DNA of 64,000 nt from Acidovorax sp. NCPPB 3576. Its GTDB lineage: Bacteria > Pseudomonadota > Gammaproteobacteria > Burkholderiales > Burkholderiaceae_C. The notes beneath the pieces were generated by a model. It made no database searches. It saw nothing but the letters and a program-made list of their open reading frames with translations, and was not told the origin of the DNA. Within the stretch, counting starts at the first letter, position 1; each line of letters starts with the position of its first letter. Below are positions 22,978 to 34,861 of the stretch, one piece after another. The position numbers and the translations under genes were made by a program. The DNA is taken from positions 3,898,501 through 3,962,500 of the forward strand of contig NZ_CP097267.1 in NCBI RefSeq assembly GCF_028473605.1, in the 5' to 3' direction.

Positions 22978-25900
22978 TCAGGCAGCGGCAGGCAATGGAC
23001 GGGATGCGTCAACGCTGGCGTCGGCAGCAGCCGCGCTGCGTTCGATGTCGTCGATCAGGCGGGTTTCCACCAGCAGCGCCAGAGCGCCCAGCGTGGGCGC
23101 CTTGAAGAAGGCGGCGGGGTGCAACTCCACCGCATAGGCCTTGCGCACCCTGGCAAGCAGCTGGATGGCCAGAAGGGAGTCGCCGCCCAGTTCGAACAGG
23201 TTGTCGTGCACGCCGATACGGCTCATGCCCAGCATGTCCTGCCACACCTCGGCCAAGGCCGACTCCAGGTCACCGTCGGGCGCCACATAGGGTGTTTGCA
23301 GCGAAGGCCGCGGATGCCGGTTGCGGCCAGCGGCGGCGACCGGCGTGGCCTCCAGCAACTCCAGCATGCCGTTGTCGATATCGCCGAGGCGCTGCGCCAG
23401 ATCGGTGGTGGAGATCACCACCTGGGCGTGCGCCGGGCCATTGACGATGCGCTCCAGGGCTCGCGCACCCTCCGGGCCGTCCATGCCCACCCCCGGTGGC
23501 AGGACCAAGCCGGCAGCCATGCCCAGGTCACGCCAGGCATCCCAGTTGACCGAGACCACCGGACAGCGTGACGTGCGCTGCTCCAGCGCGGCCACCGCGT
23601 CCAGATAGGCATTGGCCGCGGCATAGTCGCTCATGCCCAATCCGCCGGCCATGCTCGATATCGAAGAGCACAGCAGCACGAAATCGAGCGGCTCGCCGCG
23701 CACTGCAGCCAGCAGAGCCTGTGTGCCTCGCAGCTTCGGGGCGAAAACCTCATGGGCCGCTGCGGCGCTGCGCTGGCCGATCATGCCGCTGTTGGCATGG
23801 CCGGCCGCGTGGATGACGCCGTTCACCGCACCGAACCGCTGGCGCGCCTGGGCGACGGCCGCTTGCATCTGCGCGGCATCGGCCACATCGGCGGACAGGG
23901 TGAGCACGTCGCCCCCCAATGTCCTCAGCTCCAGCAACTGCGCCAGCTTTTGGTGCAATGCGGGTGGCTGGGAGGGATCTGCCACCAAGGTATCCCACTG
24001 GTCGGGCGCTGGCATGGGGGAGCGTCCCAGCAAAACGAGGCGGGCCTGCCAATGCTCGGCCAGGTGCCTTGCCACTGCCAGGCCCACGCCGCCCAGTCCC
24101 CCGGTGATGAGATAGATCCCTTCACGACGAAAGCGCGTGGTGCCGCGTGCTTTCGCATCTGTCTGCGGATGCGGGAAGGGCTCGTAGGCGAGGCGCCAAA
24201 CCTTGCGCCCACGGTAGACCCGCAGCGGGTCGTCGCGGCGTTGCTGCGCGTCGGCCACCAGCTGGCGTGCCAGCCAAGCGGTTGCGTCGCCGCCTGCAGG
24301 GGTCACCACATCCGTCGCGCGGCAATCGATGTGCGGATACTCCTGCCCGATCACTTTGCACAACGCGACCAACATGGCTTTCTCAGGGCACAGTGCATCG
24401 ATGCCCGACACGTCCGCCATCTGGTTGGCGACCACCCGCAGTGCGAGGGGTTGCTCACGCCCCGAGGCCGCATCTTGCAGCGCCTGCACGAGGGCGAGCA
24501 GGCTGAAATACCCGCGCTCCAGGGCGGCATCGGATGGCGGGACAACAGCATCCAGCGCCCAGAGATGGTGAATTTCCACCACTGGCCCATGCGCGGCCTG
24601 CACGCGTGCCAGCAGTTGCGCGTGGTCTGCCCGGTGGGTAATCCGCAAGACATGGTGCAGCGGGCCGATCGGATGGCTGGCCGAACCGGCCTCCACCAGC
24701 ACCACGGCATGCCCGGTTGCGGAGCGCTGCCGCAGCGCCTGCAGCAGGCTCTCGCAGAGGTCGCTGCGGTCACCGAACACCAGCGTGCACGCGCCGGCAC
24801 GGGCCTCGGCCACCACCGCGTCGGGCGGAGCAATCGACTTCCACTCAGGCATGTAGAACGATTCGCCGGCCAGATCGGGCGCGAGCGCCGAAGCCTGCCC
24901 GCCCACCGCGGCATCCACCCAGTAGCGTCGGCGCTGGAACGCATAGCCCGGCAACGGCAAGCGCCGGCGTTGCCCTGCCGGATGGCATGCCGCCCAGTCG
25001 ATCGACACCCCTGTGCACCAAAGCCCTGCCAGGGCCTGCGCCATGTGGCGTTCGTTGTGCGCCTGCTGCTGCGGATGGGCCTGGCTGGACCAGATGCCCG
25101 CCGCCGTGTGCGCCAATGGGTGCTGGCGCGCCAGGCCGGACAACGTTTCGCCGGGCCCCACCTCCAGCAGCACACGGCCCGGGGTGCGGAGAATCACCTC
25201 CAGCCCATCAGAGAAACGCACGGTGCCGCGCAGGTGCTGAGCCCAGTAGGCCGGATCGGTCGCCTGCTCGGCTGTGATCGGCTGGCCGGTAACGTTCGAA
25301 AGAAACGCGATTTGGGGAGCGTGGCGTGGCACGGCGCCCACCGCCTGCTGCAGCGCAACGGCAATGCCTTCGGTCATGGCGGAATGCGACGCCACTTCGA
25401 CATGCAGACGGCGCGGCATGAGCTGGCGCGCAAGCAAGGCCTGCTCGGCCGCTTCCACCGCTTTCACGGGCCCGGCGAGAACGCACAACTGTGCGCCATT
25501 GACCGCTGCAATATCGCAGCCCGCCGCCACGAAGGGCGCCAGCTCTGCCTCGGGCAGTGCGATGGCGGTCATGGCCCCGGCCGGCATCGACTGCATGAGC
25601 CGCCCGCGCAAGGCGACCAACTGCAGCGCATCCTCCAGCGAAAAAACGCCCGCCAGGCAGGCTGCCACATACTCGCCCAGGCTATGGCCCAACAACAGGC
25701 TGGGCCGCACGCCGCGCGACATCCACAGCCGGGCGAGCGCGTATTCGACGACGAACAGCGCAGGCTGCGTGAACTCGATGCGTGCGAGCCGGGCATCGGC
25801 CTGTGCCTCTATGCCAGCCGCCGGATAGAGCAAGGCCAGCAGGTCCAGTCCTTCGGCTCGGCGCAGGGTCTCGCAGCAACGATCGACCTCCTGGCGGAAC

Positions 25901-27591
25901 ACGGGCTCGCTGCGGTACAGAGCCAACCCCATGTTGGCGTGCTGCGTGCCACCGCCCGGCAGCAGGAAGGCCACTTCGGGCGGCACGTCGGACGCACGGG
26001 TCGCGAACCCCGGATCACCATCGGCTTGCAAAAGCGACTGCGACGCCAAGGCGATGTTGTCACCCACGATGGCCGTTCGCAGGGGCAATGAACGGCGGCC
26101 CGTCTGCAACGTGAAGGCCACGTCGGCCAGAGAGGTGCCAGCATGGGCGCCGAGGTGATCGCCCAGGGCCTGCGCGCCCTGCCGCAGCGCCTGGGGACTC
26201 TGCGCAGACAGCGGCAGGACGTGCCAGCCCGACGCCGCGACGGAACGCGTCGGCAAAGCAGGCGCCTCTTCCAGAACGACGTGCACGTTGGTGCCACCGA
26301 TGCCGAAGGAACTGACCCCCGCGCGGCGTGGCACACCGGCCCGCGGCCAGGGCCGTGCGCTGGCACTGACATAAAAGGGACTGCCGGAAAAATCGATGGC
26401 CGGGTTCGGCTGCTCGAAGTGCAGGCTGGGCGGAAGGGTCTGGTGCTTGAGGGCCAGCACCGCGCGGATCAATCCCGCCACGCCTGCGGCGGCGTCCAGG
26501 TGGCCGATGTGGGTCTTGGCCGACCCCAGGGCGCAAAAGCCCTCGCGCTCGGTATCGGCCCGAAAAGCCTGGGTCAGCGCAGCGACCTCGATCGGGTCGC
26601 CCAGCAAGGTGCCCGTGCCATGGGCCTCCACATAGCCGATGGTGTCGGCCGCCACGCCTGCGATCAACTGGGCAGCGCGGATCACCTCGGCCTGTCCGTT
26701 CACGCTGGGCGCGGTGAACCCGACTTTGTCCGCGCCGTCGTTGTTCATGGCGGAGCCCTTGATCACCGCGTGAACGGTGTCGCCATCCCGCAGGGCATCC
26801 TCCAGGCGCTTGAGCGCCACGATGCCGCAGCCGCTGCCGATCACCGTGCCGGCGGCGCGGGCGTCGAAAGCGCGGCAGTGCCCATCGGGCGAGAGAATGG
26901 CCCCGGCCTGGTAACGGTAGCCATCCTCCTGCAGCAGGTTGAGCCACACCCCGCCCGCCAGGGCCATGTCGCAGTCGTGGCCGAGAAGCGCCTGGCAGGC
27001 GGTGTGCACCGCCACGAGCGAGGTCGAGCAGGCCGTCTGCACCGTCACGGCGGGCCCGCGAAGATCGAGCTTGTAGGCCACACGCGTGCACAGCGAACTG
27101 CCGGCATTGGCGCTGAGCAGGCCCAGCAACTCGGCGATGCCCGTGTCCTTGCCAAGGCCGAAGGCGGGCAGCAGATGCCGGATCAGGTACAGGTGCGGCC
27201 CCTCGCCCGCATACACGCCCACCTTGCCCGGCCAACGCTGGGCATCGCAACCCGCGTGTTCCAGTGCGGTCCAGGCGCATTCCAGGAAAACACGTTGCTG
27301 GGGGTCCAGTTGCTCGGCTTCGCGCGGCGTGTAGCCGAAGAGTCCGGCGTCGAACTGATCGGCGCCTTTGAACGGCACGCCGGCCTTGACGTAGTCGGGA
27401 TCGTCCAGCAGAGCCTGCGGCACTCCGCGCTGGCGCAGTTCCTCGTCGCTGAAACGCTGCACGGCTTCCGTGCCCGTCTTGATCTGGTGCCAGAAGGCAT
27501 CCACATCATCGGCCCCGGGAAAGCGTCCGGCCATACCAACGATAGCGATCTCGATGCCGGTCCATTCCGGCGGGGTATTTGTATGCGGCAT
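22978..27591 (-). CDS. Type I PKS module KS-AT-KR-ACP
   Basis: 1537 aa. KS 10-430 has the active-site Cys in TACSTS (near 185) and both His motifs (EAHGTGT, KTHIGH). AT 540-860 has GHSLGE near 634 and VASHSAM at the specificity position. KR about 1150-1400 has GGLGGVG for NADPH and catalytic Tyr in [12 protein letters not shown] near 1470 has GGDSLLA. No DH or ER is present, so one C2 extension reduced to a beta-hydroxyl is expected; on a Thr-like aminoacyl starter this gives a statine-like gamma-amino-beta-hydroxy acid. The ATG overlaps the stop of the FAAL-NRPS gene by one base (TGATG). Open reading continues upstream of this ATG, but that sequence is antisense-frame noise inside the FAAL-NRPS gene. 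Malonyl versus methylmalonyl is unresolved. Confidence 0.94.
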   Translation of the reverse strand: MPHTNTPPEWTGIEIAIVGMAGRFPGADDVDAFWHQIKTGTEAVQRFSDEELRQRGVPQALLDDPDYVKAGVPFKGADQFDAGLFGYTPREAEQLDPQQRVFLECAWTALEHAGCDAQRWPGKVGVYAGEGPHLYLIRHLLPAFGLGKDTGIAELLGLLSANAGSSLCTRVAYKLDLRGPAVTVQTACSTSLVAVHTACQALLGHDCDMALAGGVWLNLLQEDGYRYQAGAILSPDGHCRAFDARAAGTVIGSGCGIVALKRLEDALRDGDTVHAVIKGSAMNNDGADKVGFTAPSVNGQAEVIRAAQLIAGVAADTIGYVEAHGTGTLLGDPIEVAALTQAFRADTEREGFCALGSAKTHIGHLDAAAGVAGLIRAVLALKHQTLPPSLHFEQPNPAIDFSGSPFYVSASARPWPRAGVPRRAGVSSFGIGGTNVHVVLEEAPALPTRSVAASGWHVLPLSAQSPQALRQGAQALGDHLGAHAGTSLADVAFTLQTGRRSLPLRTAIVGDNIALASQSLLQADGDPGFATRASDVPPEVAFLLPGGGTQHANMGLALYRSEPVFRQEVDRCCETLRRAEGLDLLALLYPAAGIEAQADARLARIEFTQPALFVVEYALARLWMSRGVRPSLLLGHSLGEYVAACLAGVFSLEDALQLVALRGRLMQSMPAGAMTAIALPEAELAPFVAAGCDIAAVNGAQLCVLAGPVKAVEAAEQALLARQLMPRRLHVEVASHSAMTEGIAVALQQAVGAVPRHAPQIAFLSNVTGQPITAEQATDPAYWAQHLRGTVRFSDGLEVILRTPGRVLLEVGPGETLSGLARQHPLAHTAAGIWSSQAHPQQQAHNERHMAQALAGLWCTGVSIDWAACHPAGQRRRLPLPGYAFQRRRYWVDAAVGGQASALAPDLAGESFYMPEWKSIAPPDAVVAEARAGACTLVFGDRSDLCESLLQALRQRSATGHAVVLVEAGSASHPIGPLHHVLRITHRADHAQLLARVQAAHGPVVEIHHLWALDAVVPPSDAALERGYFSLLALVQALQDAASGREQPLALRVVANQMADVSGIDALCPEKAMLVALCKVIGQEYPHIDCRATDVVTPAGGDATAWLARQLVADAQQRRDDPLRVYRGRKVWRLAYEPFPHPQTDAKARGTTRFRREGIYLITGGLGGVGLAVARHLAEHWQARLVLLGRSPMPAPDQWDTLVADPSQPPALHQKLAQLLELRTLGGDVLTLSADVADAAQMQAAVAQARQRFGAVNGVIHAAGHANSGMIGQRSAAAAHEVFAPKLRGTQALLAAVRGEPLDFVLLCSSISSMAGGLGMSDYAAANAYLDAVAALEQRTSRCPVVSVNWDAWRDLGMAAGLVLPPGVGMDGPEGARALERIVNGPAHAQVVISTTDLAQRLGDIDNGMLELLEATPVAAAGRNRHPRPSLQTPYVAPDGDLESALAEVWQDMLGMSRIGVHDNLFELGGDSLLAIQLLARVRKAYAVELHPAAFFKAPTLGALALLVETRLIDDIERSAAAADASVDASRPLPAAA

Positions 27592-30500
27592 CAGTTCACT
27601 CTTTCTGCGGATTGACGGCGCTGAAGCAGGGCCGCACGCTGGCGCAAGGCGCGATGGTCGGCCTGCGCGGCTCCGGCGGCGGGCTCCGCGCCTTGATGGA
27701 TTCGTCGGGCCAGGGCCTCGACCGTGGGGTACTGGAAAAGCTGGACCAGGGGCAGGCTGATCTGGCAGCGCGATTGGAGCAGCCGGTGCACGCGCACCAG
27801 CAGCAGGGAATGGCCACCGATGTCGAAGAAGTGGTCGTTGCGCCCCACGCGCTGCACGCCCAGCACTTGCGCCCAGATCCCCGCCAGCGCCTCCTCGATC
27901 TCCCCTCTCGGCGCCTCGTAGCCCTGCGTTCCTCCAAACTGCGCCCTCGGCAACGCCTTCCTGTCCACCTTGCCATTGGCGTTCAGCGGCAGCCCCTGCA
28001 CCACCACCACCGCCCCCGGCACCATGTAGTCCGGCAGTGCCTTGCCCAGCCTCTCCCTGAGCCAGGCCGCGTCGATCGAGATCGGATCGTTGTCTTCTGC
28101 GCGTTCGCCATGCAGGCCCACGTACGCCACCAGCCGACCCTCCTGCTCCACCACCACCGCCTCCCGCACCTCCGCCTGCGCCAGCAACTGCGCCTCGATC
28201 TCCCCCAGCTCGATCCGCAGCCCCCGGATCTTCACCTGGTGGTCCAGCCTCCCCAGGTAATCCAGCTGGCCCTGCGCATTCCAGCGCACCAGGTCTCCCG
28301 TTCGGTACAGCCTCTGGCCGTCCTGCCCCGCAACGAACCGCTCTGCCGTCAGGCCCGCCCTGCCCAGGTAGCCCCGCGCCAGGCTGATTCCCCCCAGGTA
28401 CAGCTCCCCCGCCACGCCCTGCGGCACCGGGTTCAGCTGGCCATCCAGCACCCACGCCTGCGTGCCCGAGATCGGCCGACCTATCGGCACCTGCGTGCCC
28501 CCTTCCTCCCGGCACTGCCACTGCGTGACGTGGATGGTGGTTTCCGTCGGGCCGTACAGGTTCTGCAGCGAGGCGCCTTGCAGCCGCTGCAGCGCCTCGC
28601 CCTGGGTGGCCGCAGGCATGGCCTCGCCCCCGCAGATGATGTAGCGCAGCCGCGTCTGGTGCTCGATGCCTTCGTGCGCCAGGAAGGCCTGCAGCATGGA
28701 GGGCACGAAGTTCAAGGTGGTGATCTGGTGCTGCCGGATGAGCTGCACGAGCCGCTCGGGGTCTCTCTGGTCCCCGGGTTGGGCCACGACCAGCCGCACG
28801 CCGGTGGTCAAGGGCCAGAAGGTCTCCCACACCGACACGTCGAACCCGAACGGGGCCTTGTGCAGCACGGTGTCGGTTGCATTGAGCGCGTAGGTCTGCT
28901 GCATCCAGGCCATGCAGCTATGGAGCGCGCTGTGGCGGATGGCGGCGCCCTTGGGCCGCCCGGTGGAGCCAGAGGTGTAGATGACGTAGGCCAGGTTCTC
29001 GCCATGCAGCGCCACCTGGGGGTCGTGCTCGGGCTCGTCGGTCCACTGCACCGTGTCCAGCTCCAGCACCTGCAGGCCGGCGGTCTCGGGCACCTTCCCC
29101 CGCTGCTGGCTCTGCGTGAGCAGCAGGCCGATGCCGCTGTCCTGCACCATGTAGGCCAGCCGCTCCTGCGGGTACTCCGGGTCCAGCGGTACATACGCCC
29201 CACCGGCCTTCAGGATGCCCAGCAACCCAACGACCATCTCGGTGCTGCGTTCCACCAGGATGCCCACCCGCGTCTCGGGCTTCACCCCCAGCTCGATCAG
29301 CCGGTGCGCCAGCCGGTTCGCACGGGCGTTGAGCTGGCCGTAGCTCAGGGCCTCCTGGCCGAACACCAAAGCGGGGGCATCGGGCTGCGCAGCCGCATGG
29401 CGCTCGAACAACCCGTGTACCGGCACCGGCGTGCCGTGGCCCTGGCGGTTGTCGCCCCACGCCGCCAGCTGGGCTTGCTCTGCAGCGCCCAGCAACGCCA
29501 CATCGCCCACCGCCTGCCCAGGACAATCCGCCAGCGCCCGCAGCAACGCAACGTAGTGCTCCGCCATCCGCTCCACCGTCTTCGCATCGAACAGCTCCGA
29601 GGCGTAGAGGATGCCGAGCGAAAGCTGCCCATCCGCCCGCTCACGCGACTCCAGCACCCATTCGAATTGCGCCTCACCTTCCGGCAAGGCGTGTTCGTGC
29701 ACCGTGACGCCGGGAATCCGCTCGAATGCCCGGCAGTCTTCGAAAACATGGTTGAAGAGCAGCTGGAACAGCGGGTTCTGTCCAGCGCTGCGCTCCGGCT
29801 TCAGTGCCTCGACGAGTTGGTCGAAAGGCAGGTCCTGGTGGTCATGCGCACCCAGCATGGATTCGCGCGCGCCGGCCAACAAGCGCTCCAGCGGCATGCC
29901 GGCCTGCACCCCGTTGCGCAACACGACGGTGTTGACCAACAGGCCAACCAAACCCTGCGTCCCTGGCCGGTGCCGGCCAGCCACGGGAACGCCGATGCGG
30001 ATGTCCTCCATCCCGGTGTAGCGATGCGCCAGCGCCTGCAGCGCCGCCAGCAGCACCGTGAACAGGCTGGTGCCTTGGGCCTGCGCCCGCTGGCGCAAGG
30101 CGGCCAGCAATTGCGCCGGCAACGCAAACCCATGGCGTGCCGCGCGATAGCGGCCCTGGGGCTGGCGCGGATGGTCGGTCTGCAAGGTCAGCACAGGGTG
30201 CACATCGCCCAGTTGCTCGCGCCACCATGCCAATTGGCGCAGACCCTCACCCTCCTGCAGCCACGCACTGTGCGAAACAGCGTAGTCGGCATAGTGGAGC
30301 CCATCGGTCTCATCCGCGGGCATGTCGCTTCCCGACAGCGCCGCGGCACAGTGCGCCGCCAAAGCATCCAGCAGCAGCAGCATGGACGCCGCATCGGACA
30401 CGATGTGGTGCATGACCAGTACGACGATCTGCGACGTGTCGGTGAGGCGGATCAGCGCCAGGCGCCAGAGGGGACCCTGCCCGAGATCGAAGGGCTCGGT

Positions 30501-32903
30501 CTTCCACTGCAGGGTCTGCTCGTCGATGCGCAGCCGTTGCTCGCCGCCGGGCAAGCCACTCAGGTCTGCCACGGAAACCATGGGGCGCAAGGCAGGATGT
30601 ATCCATTGCTGCGGTGTTCCGTCGGCATCGGCGCGAAACACGGTGCGCAGCGATTCATGCCGTGCGGCCAGGGCCTCGGCGGCCGCCTGCAGCACTGCCG
30701 CCGGCAGATGGTCACCATCCAGCCGCAAGGCCGCCGCGACGTGGTAGGCCGCACTGCGGGGCGCCAATTGCCACAGGAACCACTGGCGCGCCTGCGCGGC
30801 CGACAAAGGCAACCCTTGCGAGCGCTGCCCGGCAGGCAAAGACGTGACGCGAAAAGGCGGCATCACCCCCTTCGACAAGCGCTGCCGCGCCTGAACCGTG
30901 GCGGCCCCGTCGGCCAATCGCGGTTGCTCGAAGAAATCCCGCAGCGTGAAGTCGATGTCCCAATGCGTGGCCACACGCACTGCGGCCTGCACCGCCAGCA
31001 GGGAGTTGCCGCCGATCGCAAAAAAATGCGTGTCGCGCGCGATAGGCCGGTCCGATGGCCATTGCAGCACCTCACGCCATATCTTCGCCAGGGCCTGCTC
31101 GGTATCAGAAAGCGTGTCTGCGCGCTCTTGGGCAGCAGCCTGCCCTTGCACCACTGCGCCGTATTCCCATACCGCATAGGCGTCCAGCGTCTTTGCCTCC
31201 CACCCTTTTCGGCAAGCCTGACGCTGGAGCTTTCCGCTGGAGGTCTTTGGCAAAGCCCCGGGGTTGAGCAGCACGACCACCGACAGGCCCTGCCCGAACA
31301 CTTCGCTGACGGCGGCCGAAAGCGCTTCAGCCAGCGCATGGGCGGGCACGAGCTTTTGCAGGCTGCGCGATACCTCTGCGGCCACGCCGATGCCCTCTCC
31401 TTCCGGGCCCGATACCGCGAAGGCAGCGACCCGTCCTTTGCGCACCACGTCCACGCTGCCTTCGATGGTGCGTTCGATGTCCTGCGGATACAGGTTGTGC
31501 CCACGCAGGATGATCAGGTCCTTGATGCGGCCGGTCACATACAGCTGCTGCCCATGCAGAAAGCCGAGATCGCCCGTGCGCAGCCAACGGCGGCCCTCGC
31601 GTTTGACAAACGTGGCTGCCGTTTCTTCCGGCTTGCCCCAATAGCCTGCACAGATGCTCGGGCCTGCGGCCCATATCTCGCCGACCTGGCCTGCGCCCTG
31701 CTCTGCGAGAGTGGCTGGCTCGACGATCATGAGCGTGTGCCCCGGCACGGCCGTGCCGCAGGCGACCAGTGGCCAGCCGTTGCTGCCTGCGCCTTCGGCA
31801 CATTGCCCCACGCCCTGCGCGAGCCGCTCGCTGTCGAAATGGTTCGCCACCATGCCGGCGCCCCGTTGGCTGCCCGTGACGAAGAGCGTCCCTTCGGCCA
31901 AGCCGTAGCAGGCATACACGGCCTGCGCCGAAAAGCCTGCCGGGGCAAAGCGTTCGCAGAACCCGAGTTCGGTGTCCGCACGCACCGGCTCGGCGCCGGT
32001 GTAGGCCACCCGCCAGCACGATAGGTCAAGGGTGGCCATCTGCGGCTCGGTGACGCGCTCCGTGCACAGCCGGTAGGCAAAATCGGGCCCGCCGCTCAGC
32101 GTGGCGCGATGGCGGGAAATCAGCTCCAGCCAACGCACCGGGCGCTCCAGAAAATACCTCGGCGACGTGAGCACCAAAGGGGCACCGCTGTAGAGCGGCT
32201 GCAGCAGGCCGCCGATCAGGCCCATGTCGTGATAAAGCGGGGCCCACGAAACGAAACGGTCCTGCGGCCCGATTTCCATGCGCTCGCGGATGGCGCGCTC
32301 ATTGGCCATCAGGTTGCCGTGCGTGACCATCACCCCCTTGGGGGCAGAGGTCGATCCCGAGGTGTATTGCAAAAAGGCCACATCGTCATCGGCAGGCAAG
32401 AACGGGCGCCACGCCTCTGCCAAGTCCAGATCCAACATATCCACCGCGATCGCCTTGGCGTGGGTGAAGCCTTGCTCGGCCGAAGCCATCAGCATCAAAA
32501 GCGCCGAAGAGGTGAGCACGCATGCAGCCTGGGAGTCGGCGGCGATACCCATCAAACGGGCCAGGTGCTGAGGCCGCAGGGACTCCGGCGGAAACACGGG
32601 CACGGCGATCACACCGCAGTAGAAGCAAGCCAGCATGCTCGCGGCATAGTGCTCGTCGTTGTCGAGCATGACCAGGGCCCGCTCACCCGGCGCGCACTGC
32701 TGCTGCAGCCGCGCCGCCAGGGCACGCGTGTGCCGCTCGAAGGCGGCATAGGTGAAGGCACGCTCCACCGGCTGCCCCTCGGACTCGCCAGCGACGGTGA
32801 GCCACACCTCATCCGGCCGTGTCCGGGCCAGGGTTTGCAGGTGCTCCACGAAATTCCTTGGCGCCGGTTCGTTCCGGCCGCCGGATGTTGTCAAGCCTGT
32901 CAT
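27591..32903 (-). CDS. Loading NRPS: fatty acyl-AMP ligase, ACP, C, A, T
   Basis: 1770 aa. Residues 1-590 are a fatty acyl-AMP ligase ([11 protein letters not shown] near 180, later [13 protein letters not shown]), which activates a free fatty acid and passes it to the following carrier (IGGNSLLAV near 633). C domain 700-1130 carries HHIVSDA, Ala replacing the usual Gly. A domain 1150-1660, pocket DVWNIGLIHK (Thr-like), nearly identical to the first A domain of the NRPS at 16424-22954. T near 1691 (IGGHSLLLV). This is the starter protein: it N-acylates the first amino acid, as in lipopeptide siderophore systems of the cupriachelin/taiwachelin type. Chain length of the acid cannot be read. It lies 73 bp downstream of the PPTase gene. 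Confidence 0.94.
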   Translation of the reverse strand: MTGLTTSGGRNEPAPRNFVEHLQTLARTRPDEVWLTVAGESEGQPVERAFTYAAFERHTRALAARLQQQCAPGERALVMLDNDEHYAASMLACFYCGVIAVPVFPPESLRPQHLARLMGIAADSQAACVLTSSALLMLMASAEQGFTHAKAIAVDMLDLDLAEAWRPFLPADDDVAFLQYTSGSTSAPKGVMVTHGNLMANERAIRERMEIGPQDRFVSWAPLYHDMGLIGGLLQPLYSGAPLVLTSPRYFLERPVRWLELISRHRATLSGGPDFAYRLCTERVTEPQMATLDLSCWRVAYTGAEPVRADTELGFCERFAPAGFSAQAVYACYGLAEGTLFVTGSQRGAGMVANHFDSERLAQGVGQCAEGAGSNGWPLVACGTAVPGHTLMIVEPATLAEQGAGQVGEIWAAGPSICAGYWGKPEETAATFVKREGRRWLRTGDLGFLHGQQLYVTGRIKDLIILRGHNLYPQDIERTIEGSVDVVRKGRVAAFAVSGPEGEGIGVAAEVSRSLQKLVPAHALAEALSAAVSEVFGQGLSVVVLLNPGALPKTSSGKLQRQACRKGWEAKTLDAYAVWEYGAVVQGQAAAQERADTLSDTEQALAKIWREVLQWPSDRPIARDTHFFAIGGNSLLAVQAAVRVATHWDIDFTLRDFFEQPRLADGAATVQARQRLSKGVMPPFRVTSLPAGQRSQGLPLSAAQARQWFLWQLAPRSAAYHVAAALRLDGDHLPAAVLQAAAEALAARHESLRTVFRADADGTPQQWIHPALRPMVSVADLSGLPGGEQRLRIDEQTLQWKTEPFDLGQGPLWRLALIRLTDTSQIVVLVMHHIVSDAASMLLLLDALAAHCAAALSGSDMPADETDGLHYADYAVSHSAWLQEGEGLRQLAWWREQLGDVHPVLTLQTDHPRQPQGRYRAARHGFALPAQLLAALRQRAQAQGTSLFTVLLAALQALAHRYTGMEDIRIGVPVAGRHRPGTQGLVGLLVNTVVLRNGVQAGMPLERLLAGARESMLGAHDHQDLPFDQLVEALKPERSAGQNPLFQLLFNHVFEDCRAFERIPGVTVHEHALPEGEAQFEWVLESRERADGQLSLGILYASELFDAKTVERMAEHYVALLRALADCPGQAVGDVALLGAAEQAQLAAWGDNRQGHGTPVPVHGLFERHAAAQPDAPALVFGQEALSYGQLNARANRLAHRLIELGVKPETRVGILVERSTEMVVGLLGILKAGGAYVPLDPEYPQERLAYMVQDSGIGLLLTQSQQRGKVPETAGLQVLELDTVQWTDEPEHDPQVALHGENLAYVIYTSGSTGRPKGAAIRHSALHSCMAWMQQTYALNATDTVLHKAPFGFDVSVWETFWPLTTGVRLVVAQPGDQRDPERLVQLIRQHQITTLNFVPSMLQAFLAHEGIEHQTRLRYIICGGEAMPAATQGEALQRLQGASLQNLYGPTETTIHVTQWQCREEGGTQVPIGRPISGTQAWVLDGQLNPVPQGVAGELYLGGISLARGYLGRAGLTAERFVAGQDGQRLYRTGDLVRWNAQGQLDYLGRLDHQVKIRGLRIELGEIEAQLLAQAEVREAVVVEQEGRLVAYVGLHGERAEDNDPISIDAAWLRERLGKALPDYMVPGAVVVVQGLPLNANGKVDRKALPRAQFGGTQGYEAPRGEIEEALAGIWAQVLGVQRVGRNDHFFDIGGHSLLLVRVHRLLQSRCQISLPLVQLFQYPTVEALARRIHQGAEPAAGAAQADHRALRQRAALLQRRQSAERVN
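27816..29604. repeat. A-domain cassette in the FAAL-NRPS, Thr-like core
   Basis: Nearly identical to 19811-21599 although it lies in a different gene, on the other side of the PKS gene. Few differences, mostly near the T-domain end. Confidence 0.9.
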
Positions 32904-32976
32904 GTGTCCATTCCCATGTTTGGTTGGCCCTTTTGAGCCCCGGAGGGCGTCGGGCGAATGCGGTGGGCGGCAACCC

Positions 32977-33669
32977 TCACCCAGGGGTTGGCACCTTGCT
33001 GCGCCATGCCAGCGCGGCCATATAGCCAGGCGGCACCGTTAGCGCCATGGCTTCGAAGCCAGTCCATTGCGGCACCGTGCTTTCCACCGCCCATCGGCCC
33101 TGCCGATCGGGATGGATGCCCACACAGCGCAGATGCTCGGCAATGCCCACGCCAATGGCTTTGAGAACCGCTTCCTTGCCCACCCAGCGCTGATACAGGG
33201 CGTGCTGCGGATCGGCCGCCTGCGTGACCGAGGCACCCTCTTGCTCAGTCAGAATGGTCTGCGCCAGGGAGTCGATGTCCAGCCCATCGCGGCACTGTTC
33301 GATGTCGATGCCCACGGCACTCACAGCGCCAGGGTCCGCCAAGGCGATCAAGGCATGGGTGCCCGAATGCGACACGTTGAACAGGGGCATCTCACCATCC
33401 AGGTCCACGAAGGGCTTGCCATGGGCGTCCTGCGCCAGCGGCACATCGGCAGGACCACAACCCAGGCGGCTTGCCAACAGCTGCCGGGTGGCTACCCGGG
33501 TCGCGGAAAAGCGAAGCCGGTCGGCAACCCGCAAAAACCGGCTCGCCCGTGCGCGCTCGGCCGCGCTCAGCACCTCGTCGTGCGGCGCTTCTTCGCTTGC
33601 CAGATCGAAGTCGAGCCGGTAGGCCTCGATGCCCTGGGGCAAGGGCTCAGGCAAGCGCTGCAGCGGCAT
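32977..33669 (-). CDS. Sfp-type 4'-phosphopantetheinyl transferase
   Basis: 230 aa. Converts apo carrier domains of the NRPS/PKS to the holo form by attaching phosphopantetheine from CoA. The Mg-binding motif VGIDIEQ and the signature [14 protein letters not shown] are intact and correctly spaced. Length fits the Sfp/EntD class. The chosen ATG lies 23 bp inside the end of the thioesterase gene; longer readings upstream are low-complexity Cys/Arg sequence antisense to nothing conserved. Position directly before the assembly-line genes shows it is the dedicated activator of this locus. Confidence 0.93.
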   Translation of the reverse strand: MPLQRLPEPLPQGIEAYRLDFDLASEEAPHDEVLSAAERARASRFLRVADRLRFSATRVATRQLLASRLGCGPADVPLAQDAHGKPFVDLDGEMPLFNVSHSGTHALIALADPGAVSAVGIDIEQCRDGLDIDSLAQTILTEQEGASVTQAADPQHALYQRWVGKEAVLKAIGVGIAEHLRCVGIHPDRQGRWAVESTVPQWTGFEAMALTVPPGYMAALAWRSKVPTPG

Positions 33670-34390
33670 GCGGGCCTCCAGCAGTGGTCTGGGACAAGCG
33701 GCCCACAAGCGTCTCCAGAAAAGAAGGCTCCTGTTGCCGCAGAAAGAAGTGCCCGCCATCGAACCAGTCGAGCGTGCATGCCGCGCTGGACTCTGCCGCC
33801 CAGGCCTGCAAGCTCGCCGGATCGATGCGGTCCTGGCGGCCAGCAAACACATGCAGGGGCACAGGCAAAGCGCATGGCGAGGCATAGCGAAAGCTCTGGC
33901 ACACCCGGTAGTCCGCTCCGAGCGCATCGAGGGTGAGGCGCAGCAGTTCTGCGCTCTCGAAAACCTCCTGCGGCGTGCCGCCCTGCTCGCGCAAGTCGGC
34001 AATCAGCGCGGCGTCGTTGTCTTTGCCCACGAACCGATTCGGATCGCGCATGGAAGGCGCCGAACTGCCGGACAGCAGCAGGGCCTGCGGCAACGGCGCG
34101 TCCAACTGCATCTGGCGGCTCACCAGACCATAGGCAAGCAAGGCGCCCATGCTGTGGCCGAAGACCACATACCGCCCCTGCATCGACTGCGCATGCTCGG
34201 CGCACAACTGCGCCACCAGCGCGTCGAAGTTGTCGACGAAACCCTCGGCCAGGCGCGCGCCGCGGCCCGGAAGTTCCACGGGCACGACCCGAAGCCACTG
34301 CGGCAGCAGTCGCCGCCACCGCAGATACATGGCTGCGCTGGCACCCGCACAGGGCAGGCAGAGCAGGTCGATGCGCTGTTCGATGGGCAT
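33647..34390 (-). CDS. Type II thioesterase (GrsT/RifR family)
   Basis: 247 aa alpha/beta hydrolase. It is expected to clear misacylated carrier domains of the assembly line. Catalytic elements seen: LPCAGA near the N-terminus, nucleophile GHSMG, Asp in GRQDRID, His in GGHFF. Start ATG overlaps the MbtH stop codon by one base (TGATG). An upstream in-frame ATG would run into the MbtH gene and is rejected. It ends inside the PPTase start region. Confidence 0.92.
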   Translation of the reverse strand: MPIEQRIDLLCLPCAGASAAMYLRWRRLLPQWLRVVPVELPGRGARLAEGFVDNFDALVAQLCAEHAQSMQGRYVVFGHSMGALLAYGLVSRQMQLDAPLPQALLLSGSSAPSMRDPNRFVGKDNDAALIADLREQGGTPQEVFESAELLRLTLDALGADYRVCQSFRYASPCALPVPLHVFAGRQDRIDPASLQAWAAESSAACTLDWFDGGHFFLRQQEPSFLETLVGRLSQTTAGGPHAAAALA

Positions 34391-34638
34391 CAACCGCTCA
34401 CGGAAGAGGACGATGCACCCGCTTGTCCGTCCATCCACTCGCGCAGCGACCGGGGACGCATGTCCGTCCAGACCTGCTCGATATGGGCCAGCACCGTTTT
34501 CTTGTCGCCCTGCACACCCGCTACGGCAGACCAGCCGCTCGGAATGGCCTTCCAGTGCGGCCAGATCGAATACTGGTCTTCATCGTTGACCAGAGCAATG
34601 AAGGTTTCGTCGTCGCGGTCGAGGCAGCTGGTTGACAT
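34390..34638 (-). CDS. MbtH-like NRPS accessory protein
   Basis: 82 aa. MbtH proteins bind and activate A domains of NRPSs. The family signature is clear: [10 protein letters not shown], then PSGW, then WTDMRPRSL. The start was chosen at MSTS because an AAGGA ribosome-binding site lies 8 bases upstream; an earlier in-frame start adds 17 unconserved residues. First gene of the presumed biosynthetic operon after the sigma/FecR-like pair. Confidence 0.95.
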   Translation of the reverse strand: MSTSCLDRDDETFIALVNDEDQYSIWPHWKAIPSGWSAVAGVQGDKKTVLAHIEQVWTDMRPRSLREWMDGQAGASSSSVSG

Positions 34639-34826
34639 GGATTCGTCCTTGGTCAATTGAGTGGATGGCTGCACGACGGAGTCCGGCACGGACGCGTCAT
34701 GCGCTTCTGCTCAACTAGACGCACCAGGGGCGAATCTGTTCACGGGACCGTGCGCCGCCAAGGGACAGCGCACTATCTTGCCCGCGCGAATGCAGGCAAA
34801 GACAGGATTTTCTACACAGAAGGAAA

Positions 34827-34851
34827 CTGGCCGCGCGGCGCAAGCGGCCAG
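34827..34851 (-). terminator. GC-rich hairpin after FecR-like gene
   Basis: Arms CTGGCCGC and GCGGCCAG (8 bp, perfect) around a 9-base loop, 11 bases after the stop of the FecR-like gene. Read on the minus strand the stem is followed by only a short T run (GTTTCC). It could be a weak terminator or attenuator separating the sigma/FecR-like genes from mbtH. No clear sigma-dependent promoter could be picked between this hairpin and mbtH. Confidence 0.35.
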
Positions 34852-34861
34852 GCCAGGCAGA

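Noticed and set aside
27592..28830. Upstream extension of the PKS reading frame
   Set aside because: It lies inside the FAAL-NRPS gene in another frame and reads Gly/Ala/Arg-rich noise; the KS domain begins at the ATG at 27591, which overlaps the FAAL-NRPS stop.
920..29604. Repeated DNA considered as mobile element or CRISPR
   Set aside because: The repeats are 1.8-kb A-domain coding segments without transposase, terminal inverted repeats or short spaced units.
34690..34826. PvdS/OrbS-like promoter before mbtH
   Set aside because: I could not find a convincing -35/-10 pair with correct spacing by eye, so none is annotated.
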